From the NCBI GenBank assembly GCA_013397075.1, contig VWZS01008896.1:220073-284072 (forward strand): a DNA stretch of 64,000 bases, read 5' to 3'. The notes beneath the pieces are model-generated. The model was not told the origin of the DNA. It was given only the letters and a program-made list of their open reading frames with translations, and made no database searches. Made by a program: the position numbers and the translations under genes. Positions 1 through 11,375 of this stretch are shown here, piece after piece (position 1 is the stretch's first letter; each line of letters starts with the position of its first letter). This DNA comes from Rhabdornis inornatus. Lineage: Eukaryota > Chordata > Aves > Passeriformes > Rhabdornithidae.

Positions 1-75
1 CTGGCTGTGGGACAGGAGCAGGTGCCCATTCCAGGGAAGAGAGTGCTGCAGGTAAACCTCAGAGTCTTTTCCAAA

Positions 76-389
76 GCCTAAAGGGCTCCAAGGGAACTGG
101 AGATGACTTTGGACAAGGGCCTGAAGTGACAGGACAAGGGGGGAACAGCTTCATGCTGACAGAAGGCAGGGTTAGGTGGGATGTTGGGAACAATATACTC
201 CTTCTGAGGGTGGTAAGGCCCTGGCAGAGGTTGCTTAGGTTGCCCCATCCCTGGAAGTGCCAAAGGCCAGGCTGGACAGGGCTTGGAGCAACCTGGTCTA
301 GTGGAAGGTGTCCCTGCCCATGGCAGGGGGTGGAATGAGACCATCTTTATGGTCCTCTCCAACCCAAACCATTCCATGATTCCGTGATC
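76..389 (+). mobile_element. CR1 LINE 3' fragment
   Basis: It contains the CR1 3' block: gaggctggacagggcttg-like sequence, the stretch GTCCCTGCCCATGGCAGGGG, then CCAACCCAAACCATTCCATGA and a degraded ATTC(T/C)GTGAT tail. It is 5'-truncated with no coding capacity. Confidence 0.88.
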
Positions 390-594
390 CCCTGCATCCC
401 TTCAGCTCTGACATGGCCCTGTTCCTCCAGCCTCTGCTGCCCAAGCTGAGGTGCTGCCTTGGTTCTTTCTTTCTTTTTCTTAATTCTTTTTTTCCCTAAA
501 TGCATTACCAGTGCAGCTCATCCATATTTCTACCACCTTCTCCCTCCTGTTCTCGCGCTGAAGTCTATAATGCTGAAATTATAGCATCCCCCTC

Positions 595-608
595 GTCACC
601 ATGGCAAC
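595..608 (+). promoter_or_regulatory. RFX X-box motif
   Basis: GTCACCATGGCAAC fits the X-box consensus GTNRCC(N0-3)RGYAAC exactly. It sits 10 bp from a 7-bp inverted repeat with TAAT/ATTA cores (565-584). The target gene is unknown. Confidence 0.4.
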
Positions 609-3600
609 GCTCAGGGATGTATTTTAAAAAAAAAAAAAGACCAGAAGCCCTCCAAGGATTATGACTTCAGTGAGGGATCAGGCTGGAGGGGAATCTGGGT
701 CACGGCTGGAGCAGGCTTTTCTTCCAGCCTGTCTTCAGTAATTCCCTTTACAGTGCCCGGGGCCGCGCCAGGGCAGGGCAGGGCAGAGGAGAGCTGCCAC
801 TGGCACCCATGGGTGCCCTCGAGGGCCTCCAGCTGCTCTGGGGGGTGCTGCCTCCCTCTACACGAGATTGCTTATTGCCCATGTACACTCTGGGAAAGAG
901 CATCCTCTGCAAGCTCAGTATTCCCACCCAAAATTGAGGTGTTTTAACTCAGCCTTTTTGATTCCCAAATGCCTGCAGGAGTGCCAGAGCCTCACTCCCC
1001 CTCCACCCCGCTTTGTGTGCAGTGCAAGCTTTCTCTCTCATCCCCCAAAATAAACAGGACTTTTTTTATATATTTTTTTTACTCCTCTTCTTCTTTTTAT
1101 TTTTTTTCCTCCCTTTTTCCACACCCCCAGAGCCGCTGTTGCTGATGGCAGGGAGCCCAGACTCTGTAGGAACTCAGAAATGCTGCGAATCCAAGCCCTG
1201 GCTGCCCTCTCCATTTCGCAATCCTTTGGAAGGGGGGAGAGAGAAGGAATAAAATAGGAGGGGATTTTTTTTTTTTTTCTTTATTAGAGATTTATAGACT
1301 TTCCCACCAGTAGGGACAAGGAGCTGGAGCCGAGCGGCCAATTTCCTACAGTAAGTTTCCAACACTGCTCCTCTCTGGCCTCTGCAAAACCCTCTGCAGC
1401 CTCGCCTGTGATGGGTGGGTTGGGTTAAATTTTTGTAAAACCATCGGAAATGCTGGTGGGGGGTTGGCAGGGTGAGGGGCTGCTGATGTGGGGGTGGTGG
1501 TGCGGCTCAGTGGGCCAGCACCTCCCATGGGTTAGGTGATGAAAAATCAGCTCAGGTGGTGTTTTTGAGCTGTTAAAGCCTTTTTTAAATCTGTTTTTTG
1601 GTTGCATGTGAACCCTTGGGCTTGGGCTTCATGGTGGTGCCGTGATAGCCACTCCTGGTCCCTCCAGCCAGGCTCGGTGCTGCTGGGGCACGTTCTCTGC
1701 TGTCCTCATCCCCCTCAGCCATTTGGCCTCTCGAGGTTTGTGGTCCATTTTATTTTTAGGTAATTGCAGTGTCCGGATGCTGGAGAGGCTGGTCGGTACC
1801 ACGCAGCCGGACAAGGGAGGGGTTTGTTGGCCAGGGTATTTTGAGCAGTTGGTTTTTTACAGGCAAGAGCTTGTCCAGCTCCTTGCACTGGTGTGGAGGG
1901 GCCCAGCCAATGCCACGGTGGCTCCTGTCCCCACAGATGCCACTTTACCCATGCCTAGTGCTGGACATGGGGCAGGGTGCTAGGGTTCAGCTCCTGGCCT
2001 TTCTCTGCACCGTCGTGCAGGATCTGACCCTCTGCCAGTGCTCCTGCTGAAGGAAAAAATCCTCCCTTAAGCTGTGCCGGATGAGATCTGAGTGCTGGCA
2101 GCTCTGCTCCCAGTATCCAGTGATTAATGGGATTAAATTGGTGCCCCTAGTGAGGTTTTTTTATTTTGCATCTGGTTTTCTCAAGACTTTTTAAGCAGGG
2201 GGGGCCAGGGCCAGGTCGCACTGAGATCTGATTAGATAAGGGAGAGCTGCCTGTGAACAAAATTCCTACCGGATAATTATTTATACCTCCGTGTGCGTCA
2301 CTAATAAACATCTGGATCTGCTCCAAACATCTTCATTTGATTTGTTTTGTAGTCTCTCAACAGGGATGTTTCTCAGCTCCCCACCTCTCTCTTGTCGCGT
2401 GGCTTTTGAGGATTTGGCTGAAATGAGTGGTGGGTTTGAGCAGTCACCCCACTGCTCATGGAACAAGCCCGTCCCCCGGCACCAGCCTTGTTTGTCCATT
2501 TCCCCCTGGGCATTAGCACTCTTGGGGCTGGTTTAGCAAATTCCTAGTCCTGGATTCCCGTGATGGGGTGACTGTCACGTTGCCCTTTCTCAGGAGAAGA
2601 AAATTTGTGGTGTTGGTGGTTGCACAAAAAAACATGAGTGGTCGAAACAAGCCAAAAAGCAGCCCCAGATGTGTTGCCTTCTATTTTAAACATCCTCGTT
2701 TGATTTGGGGGTGAACCAGACTCCTGACCTTTTGGAGCACGTGGGGCTGGCAGTCACGCCAAGCTCTCCCAGGCCAGGGCTGACTTCTGGCTCTGTTTGT
2801 GTAGAGCCAAGAAATTACTATTAATAACTTTCCCTGAATGAGAGTTGAGTACCTGCTTCCCTGGGGCTCCGTGGAAGGCTCCGGCTCGGGCGGATAACAT
2901 CAGCAGTCATTATGAACGGGATTGGGAGCATCAGGCGCAGCTGGGATGCAGATGGGAAGGGACTGGTGTGGGAGGGGAGAGATGAAGGAAGCCTCTGGCT
3001 GGCTGTGAAGCGCCTTGGGCAGGGCTTGCAGGCGCCACGAGCCATTTTTTGTGTGTTCCTCCATCGTTTTTACAGCCCTGGCCCCTCTTTGCACAAATGC
3101 AATGCGAAAACCATCCCGAGTCGCTGGAGCCAGCGGCGAATGCCAGCTCCATCCACGTTGGCTGTAATCTGTGTCTCACCTCTGATGGGCTGTCAGGAAA
3201 AAATTAAATAAATAAAAAAGTTTCAGTGCTACACCCAGACTTAATCTCTTTAAACTGCATTTCGCTAATCCTTCATTAGGATCTCATTGTGAGCTTGTTA
3301 TCCCGTTAGGGCTGAGCCGTGCATGGCGGCGCCTGTGGAGCCGTGCATGGCAGGGGCTGTGTGGGCCCTGCCCAGGCCATGTGCCCCACCAGGATGTGCC
3401 AGCAGTGCCAGCGAGCTGGGCTCAGCTCTGTGGGGATGGGTGTCTGTGCTCCGTCCTGCTGCTGTGACAATTGGGGTGGATGCTGGGTACTGGTGATACC
3501 GGGGTCTTTGGTGTGAGCCGTGGGGAAGTTGTTCCTGTTTACCTTCCCCTGCATTCCTTGATGTGCCCATTGGGAGTATTGGAGCTGGGGAGAAGGGGTG

Positions 3601-5643
3601 TCATGTGGAAAGTGCTGGTTTTGGTTTGTACCAAGGCTTGGGCGGTCTTTGGAGAGTTTCTGGGCGTTGCAGTGCTGGGGCCTGGCACCAAGGGCAGGGT
3701 TTTAGCTGGAGTTGTTATCCAGGAGGCTGGTGGGAGGTGATCCCAAGGGTCTCTCTAGGAGTAGGGCAAACTTAGTGTGCACTGATCGCCCTCCCTGCTG
3801 CCACAGAGCGTTAGAAAAGGGCATCAGTTGGACCCAGCATGCTCAGGCAGATTCCTTCCTTTAGTGAGAGGTGCTCTCCTGCTGGGAGGCTGCACTGGTG
3901 CCCTGCTTGGTGCTGTCCCAGGGGGCACGGCCGTGGCAGCACCCTGCAGCACCCAGCCTTGGCACCCTCTCCTCCACACAGGCACCTTCTCGGAGTGACT
4001 GGCAATGGCAACAGCTCTGCAGCACCCAGAGGGCTGGGATAGCTGCAAGCCATGTTTCTGGAACTTCTCGGAGAAGGAGAGTGGCCCTGCACAAGGCTGT
4101 AGCCAGAGAAGTGGGAAGTCCACCCTGGCAGATAATGGAGCTGGGCTGAGCCTTGCAGGCTGCGATGGGCGAGAGCAGGAGATGGTCTGCAGAGCCGGTG
4201 CAGAAAGCAAAACAAAACCCACACACCCACACATTCCCACAAGCGCAGGCACACATGGCAGTGAGCAGGCAGGGAGGGGGTCTGCCGGCAGCCAGAGTCG
4301 AGACTCGACTTCATTTGGTGGAAAATGAAAACCATTGCGGCAAGCAAGAAGGTTCCCGGCTTTTCTTTTTCCTTCCTCAAAGAAAGGTGGGATTTTTACC
4401 TTCTCCAGGTTTTGTTTTGTGCAGAAACGTGGCTCTGAAGAGGAGCCTGGTGGTTAAAAGAGTTGCTGCCTGTTTTGTGCTTTCCTGCCCAGCTTCCTCC
4501 CTGCCGGAAGGTCTCGTGGGCACACGTGTCACCATGTCCTTGTCCACTTCTGCAGCGGGTCAGGGAAGGGAGGTGGCTCCTGTGACATTGCTCAGCAAGT
4601 GACAATGAACTCGGCTCTAAGCCTGCACGTGGCTTTGCCCGAGAGCCTTGGCTGGTGTTTAAATTAAGGCACATTTATTTGCCTCCAGGTTGGGGAGTGT
4701 CTCTGCAGGTCTTATTTTTGGGCAGTGCTGGGGCACAAGGGTACAGTGAGGGGCTTTTGGCATCGTTCACCTTTGGGAATGGGGCTCTGCAGGGAACCCA
4801 AGCAGCTCAGATCCCAGGTGTCGGACTGACAGACTCTGGTTCTTGCTGTGGCCAGGGTGGTGCTGTACTGATGCTCGACCTGTGCCAGGGCGGTGAGGGT
4901 CCTGCTCCTCCTGAGGAGCTCCCCCTCTACACCAGAGCACTTTGCAATCGTGAAGTATTGTCAGATGAGATTTATGCTGGCTCTAGGATAGTGAAGTCCA
5001 GGAGGATGGGATCCTTGGGATTCTCTCTCCTTCCCTGGGTTTTGCAGCCCTTTGGGGTGCTCCCATCGGGGATTGGCTGTGGCTGTGCTGCCCTGCTCCC
5101 CATGGCTGGGAAGGTAGAGCTTTCCCAAATGCCTCTCTCCCCTTTTCCTGTGCCTATAATTAGCCCTGGCTCCCCGCCACCATATACTGTACGATCCTGG
5201 AAAGAGGTCATGGCTTTGCTGAAATTCTTGGGAACAGAGCTGCCTTTGCAGCTGGGAAAGCAGCACAATTTCCAAGCAGATAAGAAATAGGGCAAATGCA
5301 ACTCTGTTCCCTGCTGTAATTTATGGGCTCTGGGGATGGCATCCAATGGCCTCCTTCCTCCTCTGGCTCTCCATGTGCTTGGGAGAGTCTGGGTTGGTGA
5401 AGAGGTTCCAACTGGTTCCCAGCTCCAGTGTGCTGTCCTGTGGTGGTGGGTGAGGAGGTTCCTGTCTTCTCCTGGACTGTTGGGTCTGGTTTTCCCCTTC
5501 TGCTGGATCCTGTTGTGGTCTTGTCCAGGCCTGGAGAAGGAAACAAACCCATTTCTGGGTGTGCATGGTCCTTTTCACTTCTAAAACTTCTCATTTTTAT
5601 CAAGTTCCCAAGAATGGAACTTCCTTTTCAGCAGGAAAAGGAT

Positions 5644-5706
5644 CATCTTGATGGCCTTAAAGGTCTTTTCCAACTGAAATGATTCTGTAATTCTGTGATT
5701 ACATGA
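5644..5706 (+). mobile_element. short CR1 tail remnant
   Basis: The sequence gatggccttaaaggtc, ttttccaactgaaatg and attctgtaattctgtgatt matches the last ~60 bp of a CR1 subfamily. Only the 3' end is present. Confidence 0.7.
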
Positions 5707-8700
5707 TCTCTGGGCAGGTGAGGAATAGGACTTGTTTTTTCTTCAAAGGAGGGCAAAGCCCACAGAAGCAGAAGGGTCTGCAGGGGCTGGAGAGGGTTTT
5801 CCCACCTCCAAACCCTCCTGTGCAAACTGGTGAAAAACTCAAAATGAAGAGAGTATTTTGGAAAGAGAAAACTCTCTTCTTCAGAAAAGAGATACAGAAA
5901 CACAGCAAAATCCCGTGTTCAGAAGTTTCCCAAAGTTTTGCTATTGTTTCTCTGCCTCTGGACAGTCATTCTGAGAAAAAAACTGGGATAAATCCACCGA
6001 AAAGGACAGGATTGGAGAGCAAGGACTTGAGTTTCCATTCCAGCCGGGACTCCACACGTGCTGTATTCCCCTGGCAGCATCCTGCTGCTGAGCCAATCGT
6101 CCCTTTCCAAAGGAGAGATTAGCTAAAAAAAATCATGAGATTAAAAAGCAAAACACTTTCCACTTGTTGTAATTGGCTTCTGGGCCAGTGAGCTGCTTCC
6201 CNAATTTTGCTTTAGTGACTGAAGGGTTTTGAAGAGAAGAAGCACAGGGGAGGGTGAGGTCCACAGGCTTGTGCTGGGTCCCCTTTGAGCGCTATGAGTT
6301 TTTCTAGTGATTTCAAGACTTGATAAACACTATTTTTTTTGCATTTGGAATTTGGAACTTTTTTTTGGTCACTGCTGTGGTTCTGTTAGAGGGAGGTGAT
6401 GCGTGTACCGGCCACGGAGGTTTGGTTGCCCCACGAGGGACTGAGTTGTTTGGGGAGCACAGGACAGTCTCCTATGGATTCATACTGTTTGGTTGACTGA
6501 TTAACCAAATTATGCAGAAATCTTACTTTTTCTCTGTAGGTGCCTATAAACCCCCTTCTGCTCCCTCCTTGCTCCGGTGTACGTGGGGGGTGGTGTAGGA
6601 GTTGCTGATGACGGCATCGAATGTGCAAGTGTTTCTCTGCACTTCACTGGGGAGAAATATTTTAATCTTTTTTTCTTGTTGGTTTTTTTTAATTTATTTT
6701 TTTTATAAATAGTGGATCTGAATTTTGGGGAGTAGGTGCCCTCCACACAGAGATTTGCCAAGGATGCAAAAAGAGCTGATCTTGAACTGGGAGATTTGGG
6801 TCACCCCAAGGATGATTTTGTCTCTGGCTCGGAGTTTTCCCCAGCTGGGTTTTCAGAAGGAGCTGGGTGGCAAAGCCTTGCTCCATTGGGATGTGACACC
6901 TACTTTCTCCCTTTGCAGCCAGTGAAGCGCCATGCTCAGCCATGGGACTCCTAGTTTGTGTGAGGGGTCAGTGTTTGCACACTGGCTGTGGGGTGAACAC
7001 CGTTTTTGTTTCCCAAGGCTGAGCAGCCCTGGCTCTGACTCAGGTCGTGTCTCTGCCAGATGATTTTCCAGCTGCTTGCAGGGGTTTGTCTGGTGGTGCT
7101 GCTGTCAATGGCTGGCACTGCTGGGCTGGGTGCTGGAGTGGTGCCAGGAGGGGTTGTTGAAGGGTGCTGGAGGCAGCAGCCCTGGCATAGCTGGCTCCAC
7201 TCCAGACACACTGGAAGGGCCGTAGCACAACCCAGAATTAAGTGGGAGTCTCCCAGGTGCTGGTATTTGACCATGGAGCCCCTCTCCTCCCCACAAGGAG
7301 CTTTCTTTTCTTGTTTGCGAGTTGCCCTTACAAACAGGTTTAAAAAAAGCTCTCAGCTTCCAGCAAGGGTGGCAGGGCTGGGCCAGGATCTGTCCCCGTT
7401 CCCTGGAGTGGGGGACAGCAGCAAGGGGCAGGTGGAGGTTTGCCTGGTCCCCCTACCTCACATGTGCCCAACTCCTCCTTCTTCCTTTGCAGTGGTGTTG
7501 GGAGGGATTTTGGGGGATCATCTGGCAGCCCATGCTGGGAAAGCCCTCTGCCAGCCCAGCATGTCACCCAGTTGCAGCTGAGAGGTGTCTTAGGACCTGC
7601 TACCATCTGTCAGAGTGAGGAGACCGATGAGCTGGAAGTTTTGGACATGGGTGATGATGTTTGTTTGGTTTCCATGGGGAGTGACCGGTGGTAGCCTGAG
7701 CCGCCTGCTGAGGCTGTGGCAATGAAGAAGGTCCCCATGGTTGGCGGTTCCTGACTCAGGTGATGGCAGAGCAAGGCCATGAGGGGCCAGGGCTTTTCTC
7801 TTAGAGATGGTGATTGTCTCCCCCACCTGGCTCAGCACTCACTGCTCGGCCACGCCTCACCCAGTGGCCCTGGAGTTTGGACCTGTCTGGCAGAGCCAGA
7901 GCTGGCCTCGACACCAGCTGGGGTGGAGACAGCCAGAGCAGCTGGGTTCCCAGGCTCTGGGTGAGGGAAGTGCTGTGTCTGCCTGGGACAACTCCCATGG
8001 GGTCCTTGGAGACCTGCCCAGTGCAGGATCCTTCCCAAAGCAGGAGGTGAGAGGAGCTGGCACCCATTTGCCAGGGCTCGGTGTGCTTTGCCCGTGCTGT
8101 GCATACACACAGCAGCTCCTGGTGCCTTCTGCGAGCCACTCACATGGATGGATCCATGTCAGTGCTGCCAACACGTGAACCCTGCCTGAAACGAGGCCAT
8201 TGGTGGTGGCCAGGCCGGTGCTGATGTATGTACATCAGGTGTGCTGGGATGAGATTGTGGGTAGGGTCCCATCCAACATCACCCACCTGCTCCTTGTGCC
8301 TGTCACCCCTGCCAGGGCCTCCCAGACCTGCTGCCCTCCAGGGACAGTGGCAGCTCTCGATGTGTGTGTTGAAGAACCACACTCTGTGTTGATTTTCCTC
8401 TGGCTCTGATTGTGTAACCCATGGGCAGTTGTGTTAGTCAGTGGCCACGGAGTGTCAGGGATGAATTGCTGGTGTTTGTCACCATATGTGCAGGTGGGAT
8501 TTCCACTCCTCCATGCCTCGTGTGGGGTTTGTGTGGATGGGAAATGTGGATGCCTGGATGCAAGGATGGCTGCAGAGCAGTGGCAGAGGATCCATCCCCA
8601 CATGTCACAGAAGGGAGAGCATGGCCTGGGGGACAGGTGGGAATTAGATCTGTAGCCTCTGGGGAGAGGCAGCAGTGGAAAAAAGAGGTTGTTGGGGCAT

Positions 8701-10677
8701 CAGGAAGGCTTACAGGGAGTCTAGGGGACAAAACAGTTGATGGTACCATCTCTGCTTTACCTCTGCCTTGGAATGCCAGCAGGAGCTGGAGCTGCAGATC
8801 TGGAGCAGCTGTCATCACTGCTGTGAAGTCTCCTGCACCCCTGGAACAGCACTTTCACATGGTGCTCCAGAGAGTATGGGGGGTGTGAGCAGGGTGGAGG
8901 CACCCACAGCCCCTCTCAGCACCTCTAAGGTGGGTTTGGGCTGCACATGCACTGTCCCAGGTTGCCATGAAGCTGGATAAAATTAGTTCAGGGAAGTGAG
9001 TGGTGGCTGCTCCAGTTGGATGTGACATGGCCCGTTGTACCCAAACCTAGACCTGGACCTGGACCTGATACCCAGCACAGAGCTCCTTGCTGTCTCCATC
9101 AAGGAAGGTGCCAGTGCCCTCAGCCCCCAGGGCTGGTGCCAGCAGGTGGCAATGTGGCCTGAAGTAGTCACTGTCACCAGGCTGAGGGCAAGCACTGGGT
9201 GCTTGGGGTATAGGGCACCTACATCTTGGTATCCCTGTGCTCTCATGAGAGCCCCCATGATGTCCTTAGGGGTTCTGGGGTCAGTTTTGGGGTCTTCCTT
9301 GTGCTGCTGTGTCAGCGGGTTGGGACAAGGAGGCAGGCGAGTGGCTTCGTCAGGGGGAAGAAATTGGGATTTGGGGGACGCTTGAGTGTCAGCTCTGCAG
9401 TTTGCTTCCCCTCTTTGTTCCTCAGTTTCCCTGCAGTAGGAGGTGCAGGTGGTTCTGCTGGTGCTGGGACCACTCCATGCAGGCAGTCATGGTCCTGCTG
9501 ACCAGCACTTGCCCAGTGGACTGGGAGTGCATTATCCTGCAGCAGTGTCAGCCCCTGCACAGGCTCTTGGAGTGGGTACATGCCAGCTGGGGCCTGCCCA
9601 GGTGTGGGTACCTGCATGCCCAGGGGTATTTCTGCTCCCACCAGATGTGCTGGGTCCAAGGAGATGGGTGGCCCAGCTGTACAGAGAGGGCAGAAGCAAG
9701 ATGGGTGCTGTGAGCCAGAGGAAACCCCTGTCTGCTTCTGGTCTTATGCTTCCCCTGGTGCCCCCAGCAGCCCTTGGTCACTGGTGTGGTGGTGCATGGC
9801 GTTGCTCTAAGAGCTGTGCTGGTCCCCAGCCCTCCTGCACCTCCAGCCACCCCCACGTCCATACAGCTGGAGGTTTCAGTTCTGCATCTCTGCTGCCCAA
9901 GGGGAACTCAGCCAGCGAGAGTGAAACTTGGTGGCTCCAACGGTTGCACTTGTGCCCCCCCTCCCTGACACCCCCTCATGTCCCCTAGGTCCTGGCAGGG
10001 CCAGCAGCTGCTGTTGCAACACTTGCAGCGACAGCTGTGCCACTTGGCTGCTCTGACCTTCCCTGGCGTGTGGCTCAGCTCATGGAGAGTGATTTCCAGC
10101 TCCCCTCCCAAATCCAGGATTTGGTGCCGTGCTGGGACCCTTGTGAGGCAACGCCTCTGCAAGGTGACCTGGTGGAGTAGGGCTGTGAGCCCTCACAATT
10201 CCTACCCTGCCTTGATCTGGGGTGCACACGCTCCATCCCTGTGTGGGGTTTGGAGGAGCTCCAGTGGTGGTGGTCACACTCTGCATCTTGGCACAGTGGT
10301 CATTGCTCACTGCTGCATTGTCATGCTGGGCAGCTGAGCCTCCTGTGCCACTAGAGGTGGATTTCCTCCTCCTGGCTCCCACCTGTCCCCTTCCACAGCC
10401 CCTGGTGCTGTGCTGCTGTGCTCTGGCACCATTGGATGGTTAGGAGCTGGGGTTCCTCACTGCATTTAACTGCCAGCCTGTCCTGCCTGATGCTCCTGCT
10501 TGCAGTGAGCTATCTCCCAGTTTGTTCCTTCCCACCTCTTGGTGTCAAGCCAGAGGAAACCCAACTGGAGAAGACTCAACAGGTCTAATTAAACCCTGGG
10601 GATATTCCCAGTGGCTTGTGCAAACTGAAGCCTGGGCCATGGCTGAGATGCCTTAGTTTCGTGGGCTGGGGAAATTG

Positions 10678-10756
10678 AGAAAAATGGAGAAAAATAGAGA
10701 AAAACAGAGAAAATGGAAAAAAATGGGGAAAGTACTTTCTTTTCTTTTCTTTTCTT
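10678..10756 (+). repeat. purine-rich GAGAAAAAT array and (TTTTC)n microsatellite
   Basis: A GAGAAAAAT-type array is followed by TTTTC units that end at an N (10757), suggesting uncertain repeat length. Confidence 0.8.
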
Positions 10757-11135
10757 NGTCATTTTTTTAAAAATTTTGTCTTCACCTTGCTGTTGTTGGG
10801 ACTCCCTGGATGGCACAGCTCTGGGAAATGGGGTCTGGAGTCTCCCTGGTTTGTGGTGGGAGTCCATGAGCACCTGGCAGAGGAGCAGCAGGCTGGGTTG
10901 GCAGTCTGAAGTGAGGAAATTCGGGTTTGGCATCCAAATGTTTGCAGCCCCAGGCCCGTTGCTAGAGGAAACATGAAAAAAGAGGAAGGAGAGATTGCGG
11001 TCACGGCTCTTCCCCTCCGCAATCTGCGCCTCCCTCTTGGCCCCTCCAGCTCCAGAGCTGATGATTCTGCCCATCCATCTCCCCTTCACTTTCCAGCTGT
11101 GTGCTTGGAAGTCCCCATGGCAGTGCCCACAGATG

Positions 11136-11375
11136 ATTTATTTGGGGGTCTTACATGTATATGTGATGTAGGCAGGGGTTGTATATGTTTAGGGTTTTTA
11201 TATATGGGAATAAATATATATTTGGGGCTTTATCTATACATACGGGAATAGATATATATTTGGTGGGTTACATAGATGGGAATATGTGTATTTTGAGAGG
11301 GCTATGTGTATGAGAATATTAATATAATATTTTTGGGAGTTACATATGTGGGAATATATATGTGTTTGAGGGTGT
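11136..11375 (+). repeat. degenerate TA-rich tandem repeat, unit about 35-40 bp
   Basis: Repeated blocks of the form gggaata(ta)n followed by tttggggg and a TTACATA-like segment, about five or six diverged copies. Confidence 0.75.

Noticed and set aside
3811..4380. 189-codon minus-strand open frame
   Set aside because: Low-complexity composition rich in Pro, Leu, Ser, Cys and His, no recognisable family, no splice context. GC-rich chance frame.
6202..6202. Single N tested for flanking duplication like that at 22170
   Set aside because: The flanks are not copies of each other, so there is no sign of a false duplication here.
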